Assembly (NCBI GenBank): GCA_036704045.1
Contig: DATNQM010000012.1
Span: 1-64,000 of the forward strand
DNA length: 64,000 bases
From: Ancylothrix sp036704045
GTDB lineage: Bacteria > Cyanobacteriota > Cyanobacteriia > Cyanobacteriales > Oscillatoriaceae
Direction: 5' to 3'
Shown here: positions 1 to 9,605 of the stretch, piece after piece
How positions within the stretch are numbered: the first letter of the stretch is position 1
How the letters are laid out: each line of letters starts with the position of its first letter
The notes under the pieces: model-generated
Database searches by the model: none
Told to the model about the DNA's origin: nothing
What the model saw: the letters and a program-made list of their open reading frames with translations, nothing else
Made by a program: the position numbers and the translations under genes

Positions 1-3000
1 AATCGTTGCCGTGCCATTTTGATTTCCTGCCGGTGTTAAACTGACTGTGCGGTTATTTCCGCTACCAGCAAAAACAATATTACTATTTGGAATAAGACTT
101 GTATTTGAAGAAGTCGCCGATAAAATTAACGAGTCTGGCAGAGTTTCAATATCTCCTATCGTAAAACTAATCGTGCCGGTTGCCGTATCTTCATTTATTG
201 TTTGCGCTGTAATACTTGAAATACTTGGCGCATCATTCACCGGCACAACATTTATCGTCTTATTTACAGCTAAACCAACCCCATTATCCCCATCCGTCAT
301 TTGAAATTGTACCGTGCGAGATAGCGCCGAGGGATTTTCAGAATTATTCAAATAAACTATATTTTGCAACAATGCCGAAACCGCCGTTACATTCGCATTT
401 GCATTGAAATTAACCACCAAAGGAGTTGAACCATTATTCCCGCCACTAAAGGTACCAATAGCCACCCCACCATAGCTAATCGTACTGCCTGTTACGCCAA
501 TTTGACCGGCAGAATTTCCCACATTTTGAATACTTAAACTATCTTCCCCTAAACCCGTCGCCCCAGAAAATTGTACCGTCAAAACACCACCATTAAAATC
601 AGCCGAGTCGGAGTCAGAAACAGTCGCGCCGCTATCCACAACCACCCCTCCACTGTTTTCCGTATAACTCAAACTTTCGGGGGTTAAATTAATTACCGGT
701 GGATTAGAATCATTATCTGTAATACTGGCAGAAATCGAATTTACCGCCATACCATTATACCGAGAATCCGTACTGGTTACGGTGTGTTGAATAGTGCCGG
801 TGTGCGTACCTTCTGCCGTTGTATCATCTACCGCCGTCACCGTCACCGTTTGCGCGACATTCCAATTTGTATTATCAAAAATTAAACTTGTTGGAGTTGT
901 CAAAGTTTGCCCGCCAACATTTGTTAAATTTACTGTTACCGGCGCTGTGACAGGAGTTTGCAAAACCACCGTATAACTATCCGTTACCCCATCTTCTGTT
1001 AAAACTGTACTTCCCCCCGACTCCGTAATAACTACACCTGGAGTCGTGTAGGCAGAATTTTGAGTACTTGGAGTTCCAAAAATATTATTACCTAAAGCAT
1101 CAGTACCATTTCGAGTAATGCCGTTATTAGTTCGCCAGTTACTATCAATATCTGGGGAAGTTGGATCGAGTCTTTCCATTGTAAAACGTGCGTTTGTCGC
1201 TGCATTACTACCTGCCGGCCATACTCCACCATTTTCATTAGCGCTATCAATAATAGTCCCTTCACTTGAACGTAAAATTAAACTAGTGCCGGTGGTATTA
1301 TTAAGTCCGCCAGTGTAAACAAAATTAGCTGGAATACTATTTACCGTTGTATCTGCGGTTCTTTCTAAAAGGAAATATCCCCCCGCCGCAATCACTCCAT
1401 TTGTAATAGTAATCGTTGTGCCGGTGCCTGTTTGAATTGTCCAGCCGGTTAAATTTATTGCATTTGCAGTTGGGTTAAAAAGTTCTATCCATTCATCCGT
1501 TGCATTAGCCTGAGTTCCCATCCAAGCAATTTCATTTATTACCACAGAAAGCGCCGCCACGTCAACTGTATGAACAGTAGAAGTAACAGTGCCGGTGTCG
1601 GCAATTTGTAACCCAGAAATTACCCCAAAATTATTGATAATTCCCGCATTTGCCAAACCAAAACTCAACCTATCTCCGGCTACTAAATTATTGACATTTG
1701 CTACAAACAAATAATTATTGCTTCCCACCGGCACCGTCAGATTAGCAAAAGTCAAGCCATCAGCAAGATTAAGCGGACTTTCCACCGTACCAACAACCAC
1801 ATCCCCACCATCTTGAATGCCATTATTATTGACATCTTGCACTAACTGTAAACCTGAGATATCAGAATTTAAAATACCCGTTGGTGAAACAGTAAAAGTT
1901 AAACTTCCGACATTGATATTTTCGTTACTTGCAGTTAAATTAAACCGATGTAAAACGTTGCTGGTTTGAGTTGTGGTAAATTGATCTGTAATTTGTCCAA
2001 CGGGATGTTCACCTAATACCAATTGTCCGATATTATTGCTGGTTCCTAAAGTTGCTGCTTGCTTCCTCAAATCTGTCGTATCATTATCAGTATCACTGGC
2101 ATTCGGTACACGCGCAACAGCCTCATCTATTACCCCACTTGCTGCACCATTTGTAAAACTAACTTGATCAATAATAGTGCCGGTGTGGTCTTTCAAAACC
2201 AGTGTAATAATATTATTAATTGCCCCGCCGTTGACAGTCCCTAAAATCAAATAATCTCCCACCGCCGTATTGCTAAAACTTCCCCCACCGCTACTAATGT
2301 AACGGGATGTACCAAAAGCACCCCCCTGGGCTAGACTTCCGACTAGCGGCGAGGCATCATTAAGTTCTATCGTCCAGCCGGTTAAATTTAAGCCTGCTTG
2401 GTTAATATAAAGTTCTACCCATTCATCATTAGCGCCGGGAGTTCCGCCGGGGATAGGATTAATAAAACTACTCAAACTCCAGTCTTGTTGAGGGCTTGTC
2501 ACTACTTCATTAATTACCACCGAAGATGCCGCATAAGGCATCCCCGCCACATTCACCGTAATACTCCCCGATGCAGTTAAGACACCGCCGCCGGTATTCC
2601 CCAAGTCATTCACACTCAAATTAATAGCATCTGCACCCACGAAATTACCACTGCTCACATAAGTGAGACCTGTAAGTGCGTTATTAATATTCGTGAGAGA
2701 GCCTGTAAACGTCATGGTGCTGTCAGCCGTACCGTCGCCGGTGCTGAAAGCCAAGCCATCAAAGGAATTTAATGTGAGAAAGCCGTTAGATACAGATAAT
2801 GTTACCTGTAAATTGCCGGTACCTGCATCAATATCAGAAACGCTAATTCCAGAAATGCTTAAATTCGTATTTTGATTAACAGTTTGGGAAGCAGGAAGAG
2901 AAAGTGCCGGTGCATCATTAACAGCATTAATTGTAATACTTGCCGTTTCCAATGCTGTACTAAAAGAAGTTAAACCGCCGATGCCATTTGTGGCAACATC

Positions 3001-5106
3001 TAACACACTCCCATTAGTCTCAATGGTTTGATCCCAAGCACGATAAGTAATATTAGCCGTTCCATTGTAATTGGCATTTGGAATAAAACGAATCCGAGTA
3101 TTAACATCCGATGCTAACAAAACCGCCGCGCTTTCTGAAACTGTACTAAAATTATTCCAATTTGTGCCATCTGTAGAATATTGCCAAGTGCCATTACTGC
3201 TATCTATTCCTGTTAAAGCAATGCCTTTTTGATCGTTGACATCGGCATCTGTAATGCTACTGCCAATAATACTAGAAATTAGAGTACCCGGATTAGAAGC
3301 ATTAGCAACATCTTCATTAATTGCTGTTAAAGTAGGTGTGCCGGTGTTATCCAAAACAGGAGCACTATTCACAGAAAAAGCTGCCACTGTTGAATCCAAT
3401 GCCGGCAAAAAATTGTTATCGCTGAGTAAAAGTAAGGAACGTTTTCCATTCGATAAATTTGGCCCAAAAGTCATCCCCTCAAAATTAGCAATGGGGAAAC
3501 CGGCAGTTTGAAAATTAGCAATCAACGTTTTTTGAACTGGTGTATAACTATTACCTATTAAAGAATTTAAACCAGAAACATCCGTTGCATTATTTAAAGA
3601 TACTTGATAAAGCTTTAAACTTCCCCCTACTGAAGGATTCATCGAGCGTTCTAACACTAATAAATTCGTGTTATCTATTGCTAATATCTCAGAAATTCCA
3701 TTGCCGGCATCTGTATTATAAACATATTCTGCTGCCGCACTGTTGGTGGTTAAATCGTAAGTTAAAATTCTTGAAGGAGTGCCGGTGGTTGCGGTTGGTG
3801 CTGCTACCTCTTGTTTTAAAGCGTTTTCTGTTGCCGTAAATAAAAATATCCCGCTTGGGCTAATTGTTAAACTTTCAAAAGCTGCATTACCAACAATACC
3901 GCTTGTGGTGTTAGTTGCTGTAAATTTAGCTGGAATAGTAAGCGCTGAAATTTGATTGCCGGTGCTAATATTAAACTCATTAATAAATGGTTGCGACGTA
4001 GGATTACCGGACGTAAAAATACCCTCAGATGAGATATAAACTGAACTTCCTAATAAAGCAATGCCTTCTGTGTCTGTTGTATTGGCAGCAAAAGTAGGGG
4101 TAGGGTTTCCTATTGTTCTAACAGCATTTATTGTCCACCCTCCTGCTGCCAAAGTATCACCTGTTAAATTAATTGTTCCTGTGTAAAATCGAGCAGCGCC
4201 CGGAGAACCAGTGGAGTTGCGACCATCGGAGATAATATAATATTGATTGTTAACACTATCATAGGTAATTCCTGATAGCCCGCCAACAATAGTACCTCCC
4301 ACCGTTGTACCAGAAGCAATTGATGACTGACCAATAGAAGTTATAATTGCTAAACTTGATTGATAATTATCCCTCACCGGCTTACTAAATATTAACCCAG
4401 TTTCAATATTGCCGGTTTTATATTCAAAATCCCAATTTCCACCAAAGCCGGTTTTATCCGTCGAAGCCGCCACATCCGCGCTAGTTAACTCACTCAACTC
4501 TTTTACAAATTCTTTCCCAACATCTCCCGCCGCCACATCACAACCATACAATAAAACATCTGCATCAGCTGTCAAACTACCACGCCACAATTCAGTTTGC
4601 GAAATATCTGCAATACTTACCGAACTGTCACCCAAACTTAAAGCACCGGCACTACCGTGAGAAACAATATGAACAGCAGAAACATTCTGTCGATGAGATA
4701 AAATCTCCGTCATTTCCTCCAACTGATTGCCCGTAGAATTGAGGATAAAAACCTCAGCATTGCGATCAACCCCAGCTAATAAACTTTGATAATTTTCTAC
4801 ACCTGAATCGACAAAAACAACTTCCCCAGCCTCATTTTGTTCTAACATTTGACCGGTGAGAAAATCAAAACCAGCAGCAGAAGAAAACAAAAACCTTCTA
4901 TTAACATCCAAAAAATCAACAGAACTATCCAAACCACCAAAAGAAGTTTTATTTATATATAAATCATTTCTCACCGGCAAAAATAGAGAAACATCACCTC
5001 CACCAACCGGCAGCAAAGGCAACCCAAAAGGAGATATCATCAGCAAATCATCAACAGAAGCCGGTGTATGAAAAAATGGTACTAAAACATCCTCTGTAAA
5101 ATCCAC
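1..5106 (-). CDS. Giant DUF4347 / phytase-like esterase / lamin-tail surface protein (C-terminus beyond window)
   Basis: An open frame reads from a GTG at 5106 to the left edge without a stop, about 1702 codons. The GTG is preceded by GAGGG at 8 nt; a TGA lies upstream in frame near 5150, so the N-terminus is complete. Domains seen in order: DUF4347 (about residues 85-235) with His150 in an SHG motif and Cys189 in YGCDVA; a phytase-like esterase/beta-propeller region (about 260-570; GLSGITYD, EGIALLGS, FEGMTFGP); cadherin/Ig-like repeats with NSAPVLD and AVNDAP linkers; two lamin-tail domains (about 860-950 and 1187-1285; INEVV..DEWVELY and INEIAWMG..DEWIELF); further tandem repeats to the edge. 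In cyanobacteria such mosaics are usually exported by type I secretion with C-terminal calcium-binding repeats, which here would lie outside the window. No cleavable signal peptide is seen. Role unknown; cell-surface adhesin or exoenzyme is an inference. Confidence 0.85.
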   Translation of the reverse strand, partial: MDFTEDVLVPFFHTPASVDDLLMISPFGLPLLPVGGGDVSLFLPVRNDLYINKTSFGGLDSSVDFLDVNRRFLFSSAAGFDFLTGQMLEQNEAGEVVFVDSGVENYQSLLAGVDRNAEVFILNSTGNQLEEMTEILSHRQNVSAVHIVSHGSAGALSLGDSSVSIADISQTELWRGSLTADADVLLYGCDVAAGDVGKEFVKELSELTSADVAASTDKTGFGGNWDFEYKTGNIETGLIFSKPVRDNYQSSLAIITSIGQSSIASGTTVGGTIVGGLSGITYDSVNNQYYIISDGRNSTGSPGAARFYTGTINLTGDTLAAGGWTINAVRTIGNPTPTFAANTTDTEGIALLGSSVYISSEGIFTSGNPTSQPFINEFNISTGNQISALTIPAKFTATNTTSGIVGNAAFESLTISPSGIFLFTATENALKQEVAAPTATTGTPSRILTYDLTTNSAAAEYVYNTDAGNGISEILAIDNTNLLVLERSMNPSVGGSLKLYQVSLNNATDVSGLNSLIGNSYTPVQKTLIANFQTAGFPIANFEGMTFGPNLSNGKRSLLLLSDNNFLPALDSTVAAFSVNSAPVLDNTGTPTLTAINEDVANASNPGTLISSIIGSSITDADVNDQKGIALTGIDSSNGTWQYSTDGTNWNNFSTVSESAAVLLASDVNTRIRFIPNANYNGTANITYRAWDQTIETNGSVLDVATNGIGGLTSFSTALETASITINAVNDAPALSLPASQTVNQNTNLSISGISVSDIDAGTGNLQVTLSVSNGFLTLNSFDGLAFSTGDGTADSTMTFTGSLTNINNALTGLTYVSSGNFVGADAINLSVNDLGNTGGGVLTASGSITVNVAGMPYAASSVVINEVVTSPQQDWSLSSFINPIPGGTPGANDEWVELYINQAGLNLTGWTIELNDASPLVGSLAQGGAFGTSRYISSGGGSFSNTAVGDYLILGTVNGGAINNIITLVLKDHTGTIIDQVSFTNGAASGVIDEAVARVPNASDTDNDTTDLRKQAATLGTSNNIGQLVLGEHPVGQITDQFTTTQTSNVLHRFNLTASNENINVGSLTFTVSPTGILNSDISGLQLVQDVNNNGIQDGGDVVVGTVESPLNLADGLTFANLTVPVGSNNYLFVANVNNLVAGDRLSFGLANAGIINNFGVISGLQIADTGTVTSTVHTVDVAALSVVINEIAWMGTQANATDEWIELFNPTANAINLTGWTIQTGTGTTITITNGVIAAGGYFLLERTADTTVNSIPANFVYTGGLNNTTGTSLILRSSEGTIIDSANENGGVWPAGSNAATNARFTMERLDPTSPDIDSNWRTNNGITRNGTDALGNNIFGTPSTQNSAYTTPGVVITESGGSTVLTEDGVTDSYTVVLQTPVTAPVTVNLTNVGGQTLTTPTSLIFDNTNWNVAQTVTVTAVDDTTAEGTHTGTIQHTVTSTDSRYNGMAVNSISASITDNDSNPPVINLTPESLSYTENSGGVVVDSGATVSDSDSADFNGGVLTVQFSGATGLGEDSLSIQNVGNSAGQIGVTGSTISYGGVAIGTFSGGNNGSTPLVVNFNANANVTAVSALLQNIVYLNNSENPSALSRTVQFQMTDGDNGVGLAVNKTINVVPVNDAPSISSITAQTINEDTATGTISFTIGDIETLPDSLILSATSSNTSLIPNSNIVFAGSGNNRTVSLTPAGNQNGTATI

Positions 5107-5439
5107 AGATAGCACCCTCAACTTCTCTAAAACTTTATTAAATCTGTGTCAGTTTTATCCTAAGAAAAAACAAATGTCACTATACAAACACTCCACTTTA
5201 CAAAAAATTTATTTTAGAAGAACATTCATCAAAAAAATCTAAATCAAAACATAGAAATAAAAAAATATTAAACCCCAAAAACCCTTGACAAATAAATTTT
5301 ATTATGCTTATTCCAAAATTTTAACCTTTCATAGGGCATCATCCTCCCAAACAACCAATCACCCGTCCCCGATAATGGTTAGGATAAGTTTCAGATTTAC
5401 TTTCTTATTCAGACAAAGCCAAATAATTTGTTATAACCT
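5107..5439. other. AT-rich divergent intergenic region
   Basis: This 333-base gap separates the divergently transcribed DUF4347 protein and the REC-GAF regulator. A weak sigma70-like candidate for the plus-strand gene is TTGACA at 5285-5290 with TTATTC 17 nt later (5308-5313). No hairpin, repeat or small gene was recognised. Confidence 0.35.
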
Positions 5440-6384
5440 ATGGAGAATGCTATCCCAGAGTTAGAAGAGATAAGACGCCAGCTAATGAGCCAAGCGCGAC
5501 CAAAAAAACCTAAAATGCTGGTAGTAGACGACGAACCAGACAACCTGGATTTGCTCTACCGAACCTTCAGAAGAGAATTTCAAGTGCTTAAAGCCGAAAG
5601 CGGCATCCGAGCCCTAGAAGTCCTTCAAAAAGAAGGTGAAGTCGCCGTCATCATTTCTGATCAAAGAATGCCAGAAATGAAAGGAACAGAATTTCTCAAA
5701 AAAACCCTCCCACAGTTCCCTAACACTGTGCGAATTATCCTAACCGGCTTCACCGATATTGAAGACCTAGTAGAAGCAATCAACTCAGGCCAAGTCTACA
5801 AATACATCACCAAACCTTGGGATCCCAACGAACTGAAAGCCGTTGTCGAAAGAGCCGCAGAAACCTATGATGTACAAATGCAACGGATTGAAGAATTGCG
5901 CCGAGCCCAAGTACAAACCAACCTGCTAGCAGCCATAGCAGAAGCCGCTCAAGCCGCTGATTCACTCTCAGCAACCCTTGAACCCATCGCCACTGCCTTT
6001 GCCAAAAGCTTCAACAGCGATGTTTGCCTATTGCAACTTGTCGAAGCAAACACACTTTCTGCCACCACCGGCATTTACAGCAACATAGAAAACCCCCAAA
6101 ACTGGCTTGCCAACGATCCCCTAGTTAAAGAAGCCATCAACAGCCAAAAAATTCAGGGTTCCGTCAACGTCCCAGCAGATACAGAATTGGCCGGTGCAAC
6201 TCATTACGAACAATCAGGCATTCAAGCCCACCTAGTCGTTCCTATCACCTATCGAAATCAAACTGTTGCCGTATTATCACTGCAATGGAAACAACCCTCA
6301 AGCCTTAAACAAGACGAACTTACTCTCATTCATCTATCCGCCAAGCACGTTGCCTTAGCCCTTGCTAGTACCCGCGTTGGCTAA
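5440..6384 (+). CDS. Response regulator, REC-GAF
   Basis: The 314-aa soluble protein has an N-terminal receiver (about residues 25-145) with acidic pair Asp30-Asp31, phospho-acceptor Asp74 in SDQRMPEMKG, the Thr of ILTG and the Lys of YITKPW. The SDxxMPxxxG...YKYITKPW style is that of receivers found with HD-GYP and similar output domains. A short coiled coil leads into a GAF-like domain (about 165-314; VCLLQL, HLVVPITYRNQTVAVLSLQW). No bilin-type Cys, kinase or DNA-binding domain is present, so it probably passes a signal by protein contact and its partner kinase is not adjacent. It stands alone, convergent with rnj. No strong Shine-Dalgarno precedes the ATG. Confidence 0.85.
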   Translation: MENAIPELEEIRRQLMSQARPKKPKMLVVDDEPDNLDLLYRTFRREFQVLKAESGIRALEVLQKEGEVAVIISDQRMPEMKGTEFLKKTLPQFPNTVRIILTGFTDIEDLVEAINSGQVYKYITKPWDPNELKAVVERAAETYDVQMQRIEELRRAQVQTNLLAAIAEAAQAADSLSATLEPIATAFAKSFNSDVCLLQLVEANTLSATTGIYSNIENPQNWLANDPLVKEAINSQKIQGSVNVPADTELAGATHYEQSGIQAHLVVPITYRNQTVAVLSLQWKQPSSLKQDELTLIHLSAKHVALALASTRVG

Positions 6385-6407
6385 CACCATCCAATCCCCT
6401 ATCTTGT

Positions 6408-6476
6408 GTAGGGGCAATCCCCCTGGGGTTGCCCCAAACATAATGTAGGGGCAATCCCCCTGTGGTTGCCCCAAAC
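6408..6476. repeat. Two direct copies of a 32-bp hairpin-forming repeat
   Basis: Copies at 6408-6439 and 6445-6476 differ at one base. Each begins GTAGGGGCAA and ends TTGCCCCAAAC, so GGGGCAA and TTGCCCC form a stem. The pair lies between the convergent REC-GAF and rnj genes. It resembles the short interspersed GGGGCAATCCC-type repeats scattered in filamentous cyanobacterial genomes (from memory). It could act as a transcript end or stability element on both sides, but no T-run follows directly. Confidence 0.75.
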
Positions 6477-6527
6477 TTTTTGACGTAACCACCAGGAAAC
6501 TACCCCTAAAAAGACCAAAATTTAGCC

Positions 6528-8354
6528 CTAGGAAGCAACCCTTGCCGTCGGACGCCGACGAGTAGCCCGACCGGCCGTAGGACTCGGAGTAGTAGGAGTA
6601 GTAGGAGTAGTAGGAGAAGGAGTTTCAACCGTAGTTTTACCCGGCAGTTCCTTGGGAGTTTGCATCAAAAACACCAACAACGGATTACTTTGTAACTCAC
6701 GCCGTAACAAGCGTTGCACTTCCCGTTCCATTTGCACCTGTACACCTTCCCAGTCTACCTCGACAGTTCCATCGGCCAAAGGTCTTGCAAACTGCGGCCA
6801 GCGGTCATTCAAAGTATCTTCCAACGCCTGCACAACCCACTTATGCAGCATACTATGTTCCACCGCCGTCACCACACCGCGCAAGTGTAACACCGGCTCG
6901 CTTGCTAACTGACCATTATTGTTGACAACTGTAGCCACCGTCACCACACCATCTTCGGCCAGTTGTTGGCGTTCCTTGAGTACAGTGTCTTTAACCACAC
7001 CAGAACGAGAAGAATCTACCAACTCTAAACCAGAGGGTACACGTTCAGCAACGCGGATGCTATTGGGTGTCAACTCCACCACATCGCCATTATCAATAAT
7101 CACCATATTTTCTGCGGGCACCCCCATACTTTGGGCCGTCTTCGCGTGCTGAATCAGCATTCGGTGTTCGCCGTGCACCGGCACAAAAAACTTCGGACGA
7201 GTCAAAGCTAACATTAGCTTGTGATCTTCTTGGCACCCGTGACCGGAAACGTGGATGCCTTTATCGCGCCCATAGATCACATTGGCACCTTGCATCATCA
7301 GTTTATCAATTGTATTAACTACTGCGATGGTATTACCTGGGATGGGGTTGGCAGAAAATACCACTGTATCCCCTGGGCGGACTTTGATTTGCCGGTGTTC
7401 ACAGTTAGCAATGCGAGTCATCGCTGACATTGGCTCACCTTGAGAGCCAGTTGTGAGAATTAGCACTTTGTCATCGGGAATGCCGCGCAGTGCATGGAGA
7501 GGCTGAAATAAATCATCACCGCACTTAATATATCCCAAAGTCCGGGCATGAGCTATCACATTTAGCATTGACCGGCCTACCACAGACACATACCGGCCAT
7601 GTTTTTTAGCTAATTCCAGTACAATTTGTAAGCGGTGTACCGAAGACGCAAAGGTAGTTACCATCAACCGGCCTGGTGCAGTTGCAAAAATCCGGTCAAG
7701 ATTCGGGTACACTGAACTTTCCGAAGGTGTAAAACCTGGAACTTCGGCGTTTGTCGAATCACTTAATAAACACAGCACACCTTTTTCGCCGTATTCTGCA
7801 AGCCGGTGGAGATCAAAAAATTCGCCATCAACGGGAGTATGGTCAATTTTAAAATCTCCTGTATGAATTACCACGCCGACGGGGGAATGAATAGCGACGG
7901 TAAAGCTATCTGCTATGGAGTGAGTGTTGCGAATAAATTCAACAAAAAATGATTCCCCAACTCTTACCACATCGCGCGGGCCTACGGTTCTTAGTTCGGT
8001 GCGATTTTGGACACCGGCTTCTTCGAGTTTGCCTTCCAGTAGGGCCATTGCTAAGCGAGGGCCATAAATAACCGGCACGTCAAATTGTTTGAGGTGAAAA
8101 GCAATGCCACCAATATGATCTTCGTGACCATGAGTGACTATCATACCTTTGATTTTGTGCCGATTTTCTCGCACATAGGTCATATCTGGCAAAACAATAT
8201 TTACACCGTGCATTGCTTCTGTTGGAAAGCCTAAGCCTGCATCCAACAAAATCATTTCGTCGCCGTATTCAAACACACAAGTGTTTTTGCCAATTTCATG
8301 TAAGCCCCCCAAGGGTATAATTCTTAGGGTTGGTGTAGAACCGTTTTTAGTCAT
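6528..8354 (-). CDS. rnj: Ribonuclease J
   Basis: Metallo-beta-lactamase/beta-CASP ribonuclease of RNA processing and turnover. Starting from the ATG at 8354 it is 608 aa. This ATG is preceded by GAGG at about 6 nt and leads straight into RIIPLGGLHEIGKN. The frame stays open upstream to an ATG at 8444 and a TTG at 8447, which would add 30-31 residues. Seen: HGHEDHIGG metal-binding motif, HTGDFKID, the beta-CASP stretch VTTFASSVHR, TTGSQGEP, HVSGHG, and PVHGEHRML. The C-terminus after about residue 580 is a low-complexity Thr/Pro linker followed by a basic tail ending TARVAS, a typical variable end. It lies downstream of asd-dapA on the same strand, 275 nt after dapA with this start. Confidence 0.95.
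   Translation of the reverse strand: MTKNGSTPTLRIIPLGGLHEIGKNTCVFEYGDEMILLDAGLGFPTEAMHGVNIVLPDMTYVRENRHKIKGMIVTHGHEDHIGGIAFHLKQFDVPVIYGPRLAMALLEGKLEEAGVQNRTELRTVGPRDVVRVGESFFVEFIRNTHSIADSFTVAIHSPVGVVIHTGDFKIDHTPVDGEFFDLHRLAEYGEKGVLCLLSDSTNAEVPGFTPSESSVYPNLDRIFATAPGRLMVTTFASSVHRLQIVLELAKKHGRYVSVVGRSMLNVIAHARTLGYIKCGDDLFQPLHALRGIPDDKVLILTTGSQGEPMSAMTRIANCEHRQIKVRPGDTVVFSANPIPGNTIAVVNTIDKLMMQGANVIYGRDKGIHVSGHGCQEDHKLMLALTRPKFFVPVHGEHRMLIQHAKTAQSMGVPAENMVIIDNGDVVELTPNSIRVAERVPSGLELVDSSRSGVVKDTVLKERQQLAEDGVVTVATVVNNNGQLASEPVLHLRGVVTAVEHSMLHKWVVQALEDTLNDRWPQFARPLADGTVEVDWEGVQVQMEREVQRLLRRELQSNPLLVFLMQTPKELPGKTTVETPSPTTPTTPTTPSPTAGRATRRRPTARVAS
6586..6612. repeat. Three tandem copies of a 9-mer inside the rnj 3' end
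   Basis: GGAGTAGTA occurs three times head to tail, followed by a diverged fourth unit. On the coding strand it encodes the PTT repeats of the RNase J C-terminal linker. The unit is a multiple of three, so copy number could change linker length without a frameshift. Confidence 0.8.
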
Positions 8355-8629
8355 GGGTGTCCTCACTGATTTAGTGATAGGAGAAAAATTTGCGGAGGAT
8401 TCCTTTTTTGGAATATTTTTAAGATTTGGCTTTTCCCAGTTCATCAATTTTCGCTATTGTTGTCTTTTGTGATGTTGCCTTTCCGAGGAAATGGCATAAT
8501 TTTTTTAGCTATTTTCTGCGGTGTTTTTTGGGGGGTTTTTAAACTACCGCCTTAGCATAAATTTCGATTTTTGTCAAAATTCTTTATGCTTTAATTATTT
8601 AGTTTTCAACAAAAAACCAAACTACAACA

Positions 8630-9514
8630 TTAAAGCAAGGAAAGTTCTTTGAGCACCTCTTTAAGTCTTTGTTCAACCGATGCCGGTGCCTCACATAGGG
8701 GCAGACGCGGTTTACCTACATCCCAACCTTTAAGCTTTAGGGCTACTTTTAGAGGGATAGGATTTGTGGTTAAAAACAAATCTTTAAACAAGGGGAGTAG
8801 TTGCAGGTGAATTTTTAGAGCTTCTTGTGGTTTGCCGGTGCAAAACGCTTCAATCATCTGCTGTATCTGGAGGCCGACTAAATGAGATGCTACACTCACT
8901 ACGCCACACCCACCTACCGATAGCAAGGGTAACGTTAACGAGTCGTCTCCTGAATATATCCCAAATTCTGGTGGTGTCAACTTTCTGACTTGACTTGCTT
9001 GATCTAGGTTGCCGCTGGCTTCTTTTATTGCCAAAATATTCGGAATTTCCGCTAGTTTGGCTACTGTTTCCGGTAAGAGATTTTGGCCTGTTCTGCCCGG
9101 AATGTTATAAAGCATTAACGGAAAACCTGGCACCGCTTCGGCAATGGCTTTGAAGTGCTCATAAAGTCCTTCTTGCGGAGGCTTGTTGTAATAAGGTACA
9201 ACTTGCAGTGAACCATCTAATCCTATCTTAGCAGCTTTTTGGGTGGCTTCAATGGCTTCGTGGGTAGAATTGCTGCCGGTGCCGCCAATAACTTTTGCTT
9301 TACCGGACACTGCATTTTTAACTACTCTAAATAGTTCGTGTTCTTCTTCCCAGCTAAGGGTAGGAGATTCGCCGGTAGTACCACATACAACAATTCCATC
9401 TGAACCGTGTTCCGCTAAATATGCCGCTAGTTTTTCTGCGACTTCGTAGTTAACACTTCCGTCTGCTTTAAACGGCGTAATCATTGCCGTTAGAACTCGT
9501 CCAAAATCTCTCAT
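8630..9514 (-). CDS. dapA: 4-hydroxy-tetrahydrodipicolinate synthase
   Basis: It condenses pyruvate with aspartate semialdehyde in the diaminopimelate/lysine pathway, feeding lysine and peptidoglycan. The 294-aa length is typical. Motifs: GTTGESPTL (active-site Thr-Thr), YYNKPPQEGLY (catalytic Tyr), YNIPGRTG, Schiff-base Lys164 in AIKEASG, and YSGDDSLTLP. It follows asd by 91 nt on the same strand. asd makes the substrate, so co-transcription is likely. The gap to the rnj start downstream is modest, so one longer operon is possible. Confidence 0.97.
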   Translation of the reverse strand: MRDFGRVLTAMITPFKADGSVNYEVAEKLAAYLAEHGSDGIVVCGTTGESPTLSWEEEHELFRVVKNAVSGKAKVIGGTGSNSTHEAIEATQKAAKIGLDGSLQVVPYYNKPPQEGLYEHFKAIAEAVPGFPLMLYNIPGRTGQNLLPETVAKLAEIPNILAIKEASGNLDQASQVRKLTPPEFGIYSGDDSLTLPLLSVGGCGVVSVASHLVGLQIQQMIEAFCTGKPQEALKIHLQLLPLFKDLFLTTNPIPLKVALKLKGWDVGKPRLPLCEAPASVEQRLKEVLKELSLL

Positions 9515-9605
9515 CGGTGAAAAAGTAATTGGTGATTAGTGAGTGGTGAAAAGGGGATAAATTTTTTTACAACCGGCCCTAATGAAAGACAGATTTTACC
9601 CCTTT

